A stretch of DNA of 64,000 bases, taken from contig NZ_OY781616.1 of NCBI RefSeq assembly GCF_963677005.1, positions 372,001 to 436,000 on the forward strand, in the 5' to 3' direction. This document shows positions 57,098 to 64,000 of this stretch, in pieces. The translations under genes and the position numbers were made by a program. Below the pieces are notes generated by a model. It did no database searches, was not told the origin of the DNA, and was given only the letters and a program-made list of their open reading frames with translations. Positions within the stretch are counted from its first letter, which is position 1, and each line of letters starts with the position of its first letter. The DNA comes from Maridesulfovibrio sp. (GTDB lineage Bacteria > Desulfobacterota > Desulfovibrionia > Desulfovibrionales > Desulfovibrionaceae).

Positions 57098-58300
57098 TTA
57101 GTCTTCCAACAGGCGTGAAGCCAGATACTCATATCCTTTGTCCGCCAGGTATTCATATTCCATATCCCAATGAATTCTTGCACTCATGGCAGTGTGGGGA
57201 ACCGGAATGAATGAGGTGTCCCCTGCAAGCATGGAACGGTAGCACGGGTCGGCTATAATTAAATCCACGTCCGGATCGTTCATCAGCTTTTCTATCTGTT
57301 TTTCATCATCGGTGCTGAGGTCGCCCGGACCTTGCTCGACCAGCGTTCCCCTGCACCCTTCGTAGTCGAGAAAGAGCGCTCCACTTGGGGTGACGGAAAC
57401 CACGTCCACTCTGTCCATTCCGAAATCATGGGCTAAAGAGTATTTTATCCCGTAGCTGAGCACCGGTTCGCCTATAATCACGGCGTGCTTGTATTTGGTG
57501 TATTCACTTATTTTGGATGGGATGGGGGTGTCTCCCTCAAGTATGTCCATAAATGCGTTACACCCTGCCAGCCCCACCGGCATACCCACTACAAAGGGAA
57601 TTCCATAATCCTTAAACATGCGGTTTGCCAGATCCAGTCCGCTTGTGGATACAACGGCGTTAATTTCGGCGCCGGGGGCTTTGCGGATTCCTTCAAGCGG
57701 GTCGTTCTGTTCCGGTAGCGAGCCCGAGAAGTTCCCGACTATCTTGTAATTATTTTCGCTCAGTATATCTGTCAGTGGCTGGAAATGCGTCTCCTTGCCG
57801 GTGGAAAGGTGGATAGCCCCCAGAATGTTGATGCCGCCGGAAATTTTGGGTGTATCCGGGTCCATGAATCTGTCGGCAAGAGAGAGGAATGCTTTGGACG
57901 CACCTTCGGGATACGGTTCCGAACCGGCCGTAGGCACCATGAACACGGGTATGTCGATGCGTGATTCTATTGTCCGGGCAAAACCTTTGAGATCGGTTCC
58001 GATTATTTCGGAGATCGGGGTTCCGGTCAGAGCCACGAACCTGGAGTTCAGCCCTTTGGCCGTATCCACGATATTGTCGATGAATTTGTTGTCGTTTCCA
58101 AGGATGACGTCCATTTCCAGAAGTCCTGCGCCCACTACTGTGGCCGGGCCCCTGTACCATCGCGGCTCATCTTCGATGTTTATGTGCCATGCTCCGCCGG
58201 CCGGTCCGTATACAACAACAAGTCCTTCGAAATCGTATAATGCCGAACTGGCCCCGAAATAGCCTGTGGCTAAGGGGAGAAGGTGATGATATTCTTGCAT
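57098..58300 (-). CDS. NifK-like component of a nitrogenase-like reductase, cluster cysteines lost
   Basis: 400 residues, shorter than NifK. The family frame is recognisable: VVYGPAGGAWHI where nitrogenase has GPxGC, and LTGTPISEIIGTDLKGF where it has a Cys before the ExxGDD-type loop. Both positions, and the expected N-terminal Cys, are not Cys here, so this subunit cannot give P-cluster-type thiolates; an Asp ligand, as in DPOR's BchB, is possible. Cys occur only further on (AGC, EGC, DPC). Last gene of the operon, 9 bp after the NifD-like gene. Presumed partner subunit of the NifD-like protein. Confidence 0.8.
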   Translation of the reverse strand: MQEYHHLLPLATGYFGASSALYDFEGLVVVYGPAGGAWHINIEDEPRWYRGPATVVGAGLLEMDVILGNDNKFIDNIVDTAKGLNSRFVALTGTPISEIIGTDLKGFARTIESRIDIPVFMVPTAGSEPYPEGASKAFLSLADRFMDPDTPKISGGINILGAIHLSTGKETHFQPLTDILSENNYKIVGNFSGSLPEQNDPLEGIRKAPGAEINAVVSTSGLDLANRMFKDYGIPFVVGMPVGLAGCNAFMDILEGDTPIPSKISEYTKYKHAVIIGEPVLSYGIKYSLAHDFGMDRVDVVSVTPSGALFLDYEGCRGTLVEQGPGDLSTDDEKQIEKLMNDPDVDLIIADPCYRSMLAGDTSFIPVPHTAMSARIHWDMEYEYLADKGYEYLASRLLED

Positions 58301-58309
58301 ATCTGATCC

Positions 58310-59608
58310 TTATATAAGAAAATCGTGGGCGTAGATCCAATCGTAGTTGTCGACCGGATTTTCCATTGCTTCGCAGGTTTGTTCCAGCATCCAGCCGGTG
58401 GCTTCATAGCCGTATTTCTGTTCCTGATAGCGCGAGAGGGGGACGTTGACCGCATTGGTGCAGAATATACCTGCATCAACTCCGTAGGCCACATCGATGT
58501 GGTCGAAGGTGGAGGTCTGTCCGCACAGGGCTGGATGTGAGGCGTTGTAGACCTGAATATCCGGTTTGATCGTGCGTAGCTGTTCAATTAATTTCCATTC
58601 ATAGGGCTTGATGGTTCCCCGCGCAAACATGGTATCAACATTGATGCCGTTCTCCACAAGAAAGAGGGTCAGTTCGAAGGGGCTGCCGTTGATGCTGCAT
58701 CCGACCGCGACTGATTTACTGCGCAGTTTATCCAGCATCGGTTGAGCGGCTTTTTGGGCATCGGCCGCAATTTCATCCACATACAGTTCTTTGCCCACCG
58801 CATCGCCGACAAGTTCATATTGTTTTTTGATGGTCGAAAAACCATACGAGGTGGGTGCAAAGCAGGTGGGGATGTCCATTTCACTTTCCAGCTTTCCGCT
58901 TAATCCGTTGGCCAGAGGATGAAGTACCACCGAAGCCCGCGCATGGGCCATGCGGGAGAAGGTTTCCAGGTCCGGGCAAAGCGGAATCTGGACTACGTCA
59001 TTTAATCCTGCGGCTGAAAGAACCTGATAGAATTCCCCGGAATCGGACAATGGCATGAAGGTTCCGAGCAGATTGATCCGGTTTTCCTCCGGGTTGCGCT
59101 CTTCGTGTTTGAGAAATTCATAAAAGGAAGTATAGGCTGAAGTGAACGGAGATTCCTTGAGCCCGATGGTGATTGGCGCCATGGCTCCGAGAATGATCCG
59201 TTTGCCGGTGGATTTTTCCAGCCGTTTTATTACTCCGGTAAAATCCGTGCCGAGTATGTAGTCCGGACAGCCGACAATGAGAAAGGCGACTTTTTCTTCC
59301 CGGCGCGAGAGAATATCCGCCATGCCCTGTTCCACTTTGGGTAAATGGTTGCCCATGGACATATCCAGTTCCGACAGGCAGAGCATGTGGAAACGTTCGG
59401 TGAATCCCCTTGCGTGGGCCATGAATGCGGAATGGCGCAGGCAGGCCGAGGGGCCGATCATGATTGCCACGGACTGAGGAAGCAACAGGCAGGTCTCAAT
59501 CACGCCCCATCCGGCCAGGTTCGGGCCGACGCCCTCAAGCGGTGCAAAAGGGAAATCTGATTTTTCCCGAAGCTGTTCCACCCTTATCCGGGTGTCATCC
59601 AAATTCAT
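58310..59608 (-). CDS. NifD-like component of a nitrogenase-like reductase
   Basis: 432 residues from ATG 59606-59608 (AGGAG seven bases upstream; a longer frame has no support). Three Cys sit at the positions that bind the Fe-S cluster in this superfamily: Cys40 in VIETC, Cys56 in IGPSAC and Cys114 in IVGCPDYILGTDF. The GxxPDYxxGTDF loop matches the family loop after the third Cys. With only three thiolates here and none in the partner, one [4Fe-4S] cluster per half is likely, as in DPOR, rather than a P-cluster. Cofactor ligands of true NifD (Cys275, His442) have no obvious equivalents. Substrate unknown. Confidence 0.82.
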   Translation of the reverse strand: MNLDDTRIRVEQLREKSDFPFAPLEGVGPNLAGWGVIETCLLLPQSVAIMIGPSACLRHSAFMAHARGFTERFHMLCLSELDMSMGNHLPKVEQGMADILSRREEKVAFLIVGCPDYILGTDFTGVIKRLEKSTGKRIILGAMAPITIGLKESPFTSAYTSFYEFLKHEERNPEENRINLLGTFMPLSDSGEFYQVLSAAGLNDVVQIPLCPDLETFSRMAHARASVVLHPLANGLSGKLESEMDIPTCFAPTSYGFSTIKKQYELVGDAVGKELYVDEIAADAQKAAQPMLDKLRSKSVAVGCSINGSPFELTLFLVENGINVDTMFARGTIKPYEWKLIEQLRTIKPDIQVYNASHPALCGQTSTFDHIDVAYGVDAGIFCTNAVNVPLSRYQEQKYGYEATGWMLEQTCEAMENPVDNYDWIYAHDFLI

Positions 59609-59648
59609 ATCTGTTCTCCTGTGTTGGCGGTGCCTTGATAATATCCGG

Positions 59649-60401
59649 TTATTCGGCGAAATTAATGATGGTCCGGGCCAGATCAAAAAAACGTTCCGAA
59701 GTAGGCTGGGTCCTGTCTCCTTCCACGATGGTTTTTCCTTCCTCCTCAAATTTGTGAATAGTCGTATCCCGAGGGATGACGCCGATAATGGAGGTATCCA
59801 TCCTGTGGGCGAATTCCTTCACCCGTTCCACTTCATCGGCCATGTCCCGGCAGTTGAGGATCAGCCCGCCAAGTTCGGCGTAGTTGCGGTCCGCGAAGTT
59901 GCGAAGGGCCAGAATGATGTTTTCGGCGGCCAGCAGGGCCATTTTTTCTCCGGAAGTGACAATACAGACCTTGTCTGCGAATCCTTCGCGCATTGGTACG
60001 GCAATTCCTCCGCATACGACATCGGCCAGAATGTCATAGAGGACCACATCCGGTTTGTAGATATCGTAGGCGTTCATTTCATCAAGCAGGTCGAAAGCTG
60101 TAAGCATTCCCCGGCCGAAACAGCCCACGCCCGGAGTGGGACCGCCTATCTCCATGCAGGTGACATTGCCGAAACCTTTCTGGGCGATGGCGTCCAGGGT
60201 TTCCGGTTTTCCATGCTCCTGAAGGTATTGCAGGATGGGCGGCGGGGGAGTGCCTCCAAGCAGGTTGATGGTCGAGTCTGTTTTGGGGTCACAACCCAGT
60301 TGCATGACGTTATGACCGTTCAGTCCCAGCGCGGCTGAAATGCCGGAGGTTACTGTCGACTTGCCTATGCCGCCCTTGCCGTAAATGGCTACCTTGATCA
60401 A
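59649..60401 (-). CDS. NifH-like ATP-dependent reductase
   Basis: 250 residues, TTG start overlapping the stop of the radical SAM gene by four bases, with AGGAG seven bases upstream. P-loop GKGGIGKST (9-17), GCDPKTDST, and both bridging-cluster cysteines: Cys94 in GVGCFGRG and Cys130 in DVVCGG. It should form a homodimer with a [4Fe-4S] cluster and pass electrons to the D/K-like complex with ATP hydrolysis. A Phe replaces the usual Ala after Cys94. The 250-residue length fits BchL/CfbC-type proteins. Confidence 0.92.
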   Translation of the reverse strand: MIKVAIYGKGGIGKSTVTSGISAALGLNGHNVMQLGCDPKTDSTINLLGGTPPPPILQYLQEHGKPETLDAIAQKGFGNVTCMEIGGPTPGVGCFGRGMLTAFDLLDEMNAYDIYKPDVVLYDILADVVCGGIAVPMREGFADKVCIVTSGEKMALLAAENIILALRNFADRNYAELGGLILNCRDMADEVERVKEFAHRMDTSIIGVIPRDTTIHKFEEEGKTIVEGDRTQPTSERFFDLARTIINFAE

Positions 60402-61408
60402 AGTGTTGCTCCTTGCAGTTTGAGTGAATGGCCTTTGGTATGGTTTTCCGTCCTTCCGGCCCGAGCCAGCACGTTTCTCGCTTCATCCACGGAAACATAG
60501 CGCTTGTGGGTGGTAATCTGGAATTCATATTCGATTTTGTCTGTCTTGCTTTTTAAAAACGGATTGCAATTTGGCATCACAACATTGGCTCCGCCCTTGG
60601 TGAGTGCCTTGAATTGCCCGTTGTCCGGGTCCAGTGTGGCAACTGTGTTTGCTGCGGCTATATGCGAGTTGCCCGTGACTATCCTTGTAAGCGCGAAAGT
60701 CCTGAGCATCAGGTCCATATCGCCTGCTGGATCATCTTTTAGCGGTGTCTGGGCATGGGGAATGAAGGGACCTATGTTGATCATGTCCGGCTGGAAGTCC
60801 TGAAAAAAGAGAATGTCTTCACACAGGTCTTCCGGTGTCTGGCCCGGCAACCCGACTATATTCCCCACGCCGACCTGAAAACCGAGTTCGCGCAGCGTGT
60901 CGATGAGCCGCAGGCGGTCGACCAGTTTGAGGCCTGATCTCATGCGTGAATAGAGATCGGAATTCATGGTTTCATGTTTCATGAGATAACGCTCGGCACC
61001 GGCGCTTCTGAAGGCGGCGTAATCTTCACGGGAGCGCTGTCCCAGGCTCAAGGTTACGGCCACATCCGCTTTTCCCATGATGCGTTCGACTATGGAGCAG
61101 ATTGTTGATCGAGTGAAATGCGGGTCTTCTCCAGATTGCAGAACCACAGTCTTAAGCCCCGCCTCGGCAATGGACAGGGCTGTCTCGACAATTTGGTCTT
61201 CGGTCATACGGAAGCGTTTACACTGGTCATTGTCCTTCAGGAGTCCGCAGTAGATGTCGTTACACCGGCAGTAGTTTGAAAAGTGCACCACTCCGCGTAG
61301 TTGGGCCGTATCTCCAACCTGATCCCGGCGTACCCGGTCCGCCTTTTCAAACAGAGTTTCCTGTCCGGATTCATCCAGAAGGGCGTCAAGAATATCTTTT
61401 CTATTCAT
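60398..61408 (-). CDS. HydE/BioB-like radical SAM protein with rearranged cluster motif
   Basis: 336 residues, ATG after GGAAG. It resembles HydE/PylB/BioB proteins: VVHFSNYCRCN, LQSGEDPHF, LSLGQRS, VGVGNIVGLPGQT, NIGPFIPHAQTPL and ANTVATLDP. The usual C-x3-C-x2-C is C47-R-C49-N-D51-I-Y-C54: first and third Cys keep their spacing, but Asp is at the second Cys position and a Cys sits two residues earlier. It may build a cofactor for the hydrogenase-like or nitrogenase-like partners. Second gene of the operon. Confidence 0.88.
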   Translation of the reverse strand: MNRKDILDALLDESGQETLFEKADRVRRDQVGDTAQLRGVVHFSNYCRCNDIYCGLLKDNDQCKRFRMTEDQIVETALSIAEAGLKTVVLQSGEDPHFTRSTICSIVERIMGKADVAVTLSLGQRSREDYAAFRSAGAERYLMKHETMNSDLYSRMRSGLKLVDRLRLIDTLRELGFQVGVGNIVGLPGQTPEDLCEDILFFQDFQPDMINIGPFIPHAQTPLKDDPAGDMDLMLRTFALTRIVTGNSHIAAANTVATLDPDNGQFKALTKGGANVVMPNCNPFLKSKTDKIEYEFQITTHKRYVSVDEARNVLARAGRTENHTKGHSLKLQGATL

Positions 61409-61434
61409 CTTCCAAGTTCCTTTGGCGTTATGGG

Positions 61435-63060
61435 CTAGGCTGCGGTCACGGTTGTCAGACCTGTGTTATGGTCTTCGATCAATACGTAGCAGGTGTTGCA
61501 TGGGTCCAGTTCATGTAGAGTCCTCAGGATTTCCACAGGATATTCCGGGTTTGATACCGGTGTCCCCATAAGGGCGTGTTCCAAAGGACCGGGCTCACCC
61601 CTGCTGTCGCGTGGAGAAAAATTCCATAATGATGGAATCAGATATTCGTGCTTGGTTATTTGTTTCCGATCCCAGTGTACGGTGTGAGTAAGAATACCCC
61701 GTGGCACGTCTACACGGCCTATCCCGGTTCCTTCTGCGGGTAGGGAGAAATCAACGTGATGCCGGTTTTCTGTTGTTACAAGAGATTCAAGTTTGTCCAC
61801 GCTGCTGCAAATAGAATCCATCAAAGCGGAGGACTCTATCCCACGGGACAGGACTCTGCCCATCATGGAAGTCATGTCTTTAATGGATATTCCACAGTCA
61901 CATGAAACGCGCAAAAAAGTCTGCTGCATTACGCTTTGCTCAGCACTTAAGTCGCAAAGAACTCGTGCCAGCGGTCCCACTTCGCACGCCAGATTTTTAT
62001 GGCGCGGGGCAGGCAGCCAAAAAGAACGGGGGGCATTCCAGCTGAACAAAGGTCTGTCCTGTTTGGCGGATAGCCGATAGTTTCGGCGGTCCATGTCATT
62101 CCACTGTGGTTCACATTCTTCCCGGACGACCGGATTTTCGTAGCGGGAGAGTTCCCATGGTGCCGTCTGATCCTTTGAAATTTTCAATTTGCAGGTTGTT
62201 TCGTTCGCATACGCCATGAAAGATGTATTTTTACCCAGGCTGACCAAATGTGGATAGGCTTTAGCAAGCCTCGCCAAGTCTGAAGGGAAGGTTTTACAGA
62301 TGAATGCCCGGCACTCTTCAAGGTGGGCGCGTAGTTCTTCAACGGTTGCTGCGTTTAAATTCAAGTCGGCGGGGAGCCCTCCTATGTGGTAGGCTTTGAA
62401 CTCCTTCGGGGTGCAGCCCAGCAGTTTTAAGGCTTTTTGCAGGGAAAAACCGGCTTGCACAGATGAAAAAGCATGTCCGTGAAGCAGCAGGTGTAATTCT
62501 TCCCGGCCGCTGTATTCTCCATAACTATGTACCGATTTCAGTTCTTTGTCCGCCAGGGGGCGGAGATTGTCCTGAACGGAACGAAAGTGAGTTGCATTTT
62601 CTCCCCAGACAGATGTCATGCGGGCTGTTTTAACCGGATCGGCGCGTAGGGCAGCTTTTAAATTTACCCAGTCGGAAAGGTGAAATTGATAGAAATGCTG
62701 CAGGTGCGTCTGAATAAAACGTATGTCTTGAATCAATTCGCGCACTAAGATTGCGCTTTCGGGCAGAACTACGTCGGCGGAATTTTCAACGGCCCTTATT
62801 GCGGCGAGAGTATGGCCGTCATTGCATAGACAGTGTGCTTTGGGAGCGAAACAGAGCCGTCCTTGTCTGTCGTTTTTTCTTTGCAGCAACATATTTATGT
62901 CTCGCATCATGCGTCCGGTGCTCCATGCTTTGTCCACCCGCCCATCTACCAGACGAATACAGGTGACAAATGTGTTGCCCTGACACTGAACAATTTTTTG
63001 AGCGACAGAATCCGGCTTGGCTGGCGATTCGGCCAGACGAACGGCTACGGAATACGGCAT
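61435..63060 (-). CDS. [NiFe]-hydrogenase large-subunit-like protein without small subunit
   Basis: 541 residues, first gene of the operon, ATG with GAGGAGG upstream. Large-subunit signatures: N-terminal L1-like region H76-C77-L-C79-N-D-G-H83 followed by TLAAIRAVENS; L4-like PRGILTH and LWNFSPRD; and C-terminal DPC521NTC524. In hydrogenases L1 is RxCGxCxxxH; here the outer Cys position is His76, with an extra Cys at 77 and another at 70. The residue three after the last Cys is Leu, not the His/Arg used by the maturation protease. No small subunit, Hyp genes or protease are in the window. The metal site is therefore probably changed. Confidence 0.85.
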   Translation of the reverse strand: MPYSVAVRLAESPAKPDSVAQKIVQCQGNTFVTCIRLVDGRVDKAWSTGRMMRDINMLLQRKNDRQGRLCFAPKAHCLCNDGHTLAAIRAVENSADVVLPESAILVRELIQDIRFIQTHLQHFYQFHLSDWVNLKAALRADPVKTARMTSVWGENATHFRSVQDNLRPLADKELKSVHSYGEYSGREELHLLLHGHAFSSVQAGFSLQKALKLLGCTPKEFKAYHIGGLPADLNLNAATVEELRAHLEECRAFICKTFPSDLARLAKAYPHLVSLGKNTSFMAYANETTCKLKISKDQTAPWELSRYENPVVREECEPQWNDMDRRNYRLSAKQDRPLFSWNAPRSFWLPAPRHKNLACEVGPLARVLCDLSAEQSVMQQTFLRVSCDCGISIKDMTSMMGRVLSRGIESSALMDSICSSVDKLESLVTTENRHHVDFSLPAEGTGIGRVDVPRGILTHTVHWDRKQITKHEYLIPSLWNFSPRDSRGEPGPLEHALMGTPVSNPEYPVEILRTLHELDPCNTCYVLIEDHNTGLTTVTAA

Positions 63061-63400
63061 TATGCCTCCTCATTTACCTGAGGAAAAGAGAAAGCGGGGA
63101 GTGGAAGGGCGACGCAGACGCAGAAAGGCGGCACGTCGTAACACGACACACTCGCCCTTGAGGTCAGAAATTCCCTTCCCGCAGGATGTGTAAATAATTA
63201 ATCTGATATCTCATTAACCGCGCAAGTGCTACTAGTCAATAGAATGTATTGGTGTGTTGTGATAATTTTATAAAAAGTAGCACGATGTGCGAGGTCTTGT
63301 GGTTGGGGGGGGTGGGCGAGTATTTGCTTTCTTGGTTGTGGTGTGGATCAGTATGCTTCGAATGCGTGTACAGGTCTTTGAGGAATTTAAGTGCTTTTAG
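63061..63400. other. Leader and promoter region of the nitrogenase-like operon
   Basis: 340 bp between the edge gene and the operon. It contains the promoter at 63211-63239 and a structured leader. AAGGGCGA-type arms at 63105-63112 and 63152-63159 close a stem enclosing GTCGT/ACGAC (63135-63139 with 63143-63147). I cannot match it to a known riboswitch class. Confidence 0.5.
63211..63239 (-). promoter_or_regulatory. Probable sigma-70 promoter of the nitrogenase-like operon
   Basis: On the minus strand TTGACT (63234-63239), a 17-base spacer and TAATGA (63211-63216). This would place the transcript start near 63204 and give a leader of about 140 bases. Confidence 0.5.
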
Positions 63401-64000
63401 TCAGTTGTTTAAGTATGTTGACTCGGAAAAGTTTGCCACTATATCGTTGCCCTTGCCAAGATTGTTTTTCACTATCTCCACAAGTTTAGGCATTGATACT
63501 GAAGGGTTGGTTTTTACTATTTCTTTGAGCAAACCGAATGCTTTTTCTGGTTGTTGCAGTGCCGCATAGCTTTTAATTGCATGAACGTGATGGAATGTTT
63601 TTGCATCTTTGGATAATGAATTATAGATATGAATGTATTCTTCTGGGTCTGAGTTAACCATTGAATATGAAATACGCCAGCTGTTGTAGACTTCAATTTC
63701 GTAGTTGGATGATACTGCTTTAAATAAATCATTTTCAGAGTACCATCGTTGAGTCTGAGTGCAACCGGGATTTAAAATGTTGAGTAGGTGCTTGTAGGAA
63801 ACCGGGTGTTTATAGAAAACACTGTCCCGGTTTTCTGTATACATCTCTCTGGCAACAAAATATCTTCTGATGTACCATGACATGTGCGGATTTTCACCTT
63901 TTTTCAGCGCGTCATAATATTCTTTGCCACCTAATCTGGATTTGCAGTTTTCATCGGGTAAAGCCAATTTTGCCAATCGCGGCAGGGTGTGATCAGGGGC
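63401..64000 (-). CDS. Unidentified protein, C-terminal part (runs off the right edge)
   Basis: The last 200 or so residues are visible; the frame stays open to base 64000, so the N-terminus lies outside the window. The sequence is helical (LFKAVSSNYEIEVYNSWRISYSMV, YIHIYNSLSKDAKTFHHVHAIKSYAALQQPEKAFGLLKEIV), like helical repeat or TPR proteins, AT-rich. Not recognised. Confidence 0.6.
   Translation of the reverse strand, partial: APDHTLPRLAKLALPDENCKSRLGGKEYYDALKKGENPHMSWYIRRYFVAREMYTENRDSVFYKHPVSYKHLLNILNPGCTQTQRWYSENDLFKAVSSNYEIEVYNSWRISYSMVNSDPEEYIHIYNSLSKDAKTFHHVHAIKSYAALQQPEKAFGLLKEIVKTNPSVSMPKLVEIVKNNLGKGNDIVANFSESTYLNN

Noticed and set aside
57098..60401. True nitrogenase (nifHDK)
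   Set aside because: D and K are too short, K lacks the cluster cysteines, and nifE, nifN and nifB are absent.
61435..63060. An ordinary [NiFe] hydrogenase
   Set aside because: No small subunit or maturation genes are present, and the L1 cysteines and the protease-site residue are altered.

Overview
This window looks like chromosomal DNA of a marine-type sulfate-reducing bacterium of the Desulfovibrio/Maridesulfovibrio kind (Desulfobacterota). I infer this from several things together: moderate GC, a zinc-ribbon-like sensor tail typical of that group, the Wsp-like chemosensory operon, the translation cluster thrS-infC-rpmI-rplT-pheS-pheT, a squalene-hopene cyclase, a DsrE-family protein, and dispersed GC-rich repeats of a type I associate with Desulfovibrio. 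Taxonomy is inference; there is no rRNA here. No CRISPR array, integrase or intact insertion sequence was seen.

Layout, left to right. 1-8.5 kb: the 5' part of an EF-G2-type GTPase (minus), a ParB-like gene translationally coupled to a spore-photolyase-like radical SAM gene, several small proteins, a protein with two degenerate GGDEF domains plus TPRs, and a lytic transglycosylase. 8.6-17.4 kb: an eight-to-nine kilobase signalling operon in Wsp order (CheW, CheR-TPR, CheW, CheA-REC, CheB), followed by a REC-PAS-HK-REC-Hpt hybrid kinase in the place where the Wsp diguanylate cyclase would be expected. 17.5-26.2 kb: phosphoglucomutase, Cys-rich and TPR small genes, a ferredoxin whose first cluster motif has Asp in place of one Cys, an M29 aminopeptidase, and a TetR/outer-membrane-barrel pair. 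26.4-33.4 kb: the translation cluster on the minus strand, in which infC appears to start at ATA inside the end of thrS and pheS/pheT are separated by repeat sequence. 34.6-38.2 kb: a TetR / squalene-hopene cyclase / acyl-ACP thioesterase operon with a palindromic operator.

38.4-43 kb: tRNA-Arg(CCT) followed by an AT-rich accessory island holding a STAND-like ATPase, a DUF6573-like gene and an unknown AT-rich gene, the last two bracketed by a 112-bp imperfect direct repeat. 43-50.4 kb: an NlpC/P60 lipoprotein, two orphan periplasmic solute-binding-like proteins, a LysR regulator, an SDR enzyme and an active-looking diguanylate cyclase. 50.7-56.2 kb: a polar amino-acid-type ABC transporter, AroM, an imidazolonepropionase homologue and a GntR regulator, with GntR-like operator repeats upstream.

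57.1-63.1 kb holds the most unusual unit: a five-gene minus-strand operon encoding a [NiFe]-hydrogenase large-subunit-like protein (no small subunit), a HydE/BioB-like radical SAM protein whose cluster motif is C-x-C-x4-C instead of C-x3-C-x2-C, a NifH-like ATPase with both cluster cysteines, a NifD-like protein with three cluster-type cysteines, and a NifK-like protein that has lost the corresponding cysteines. I read it as a dedicated nitrogenase-like reductase working with, or on, a hydrogenase-like scaffold; its substrate is unknown. It is the best candidate in the window for an undescribed system. The window ends inside an unidentified minus-strand gene.
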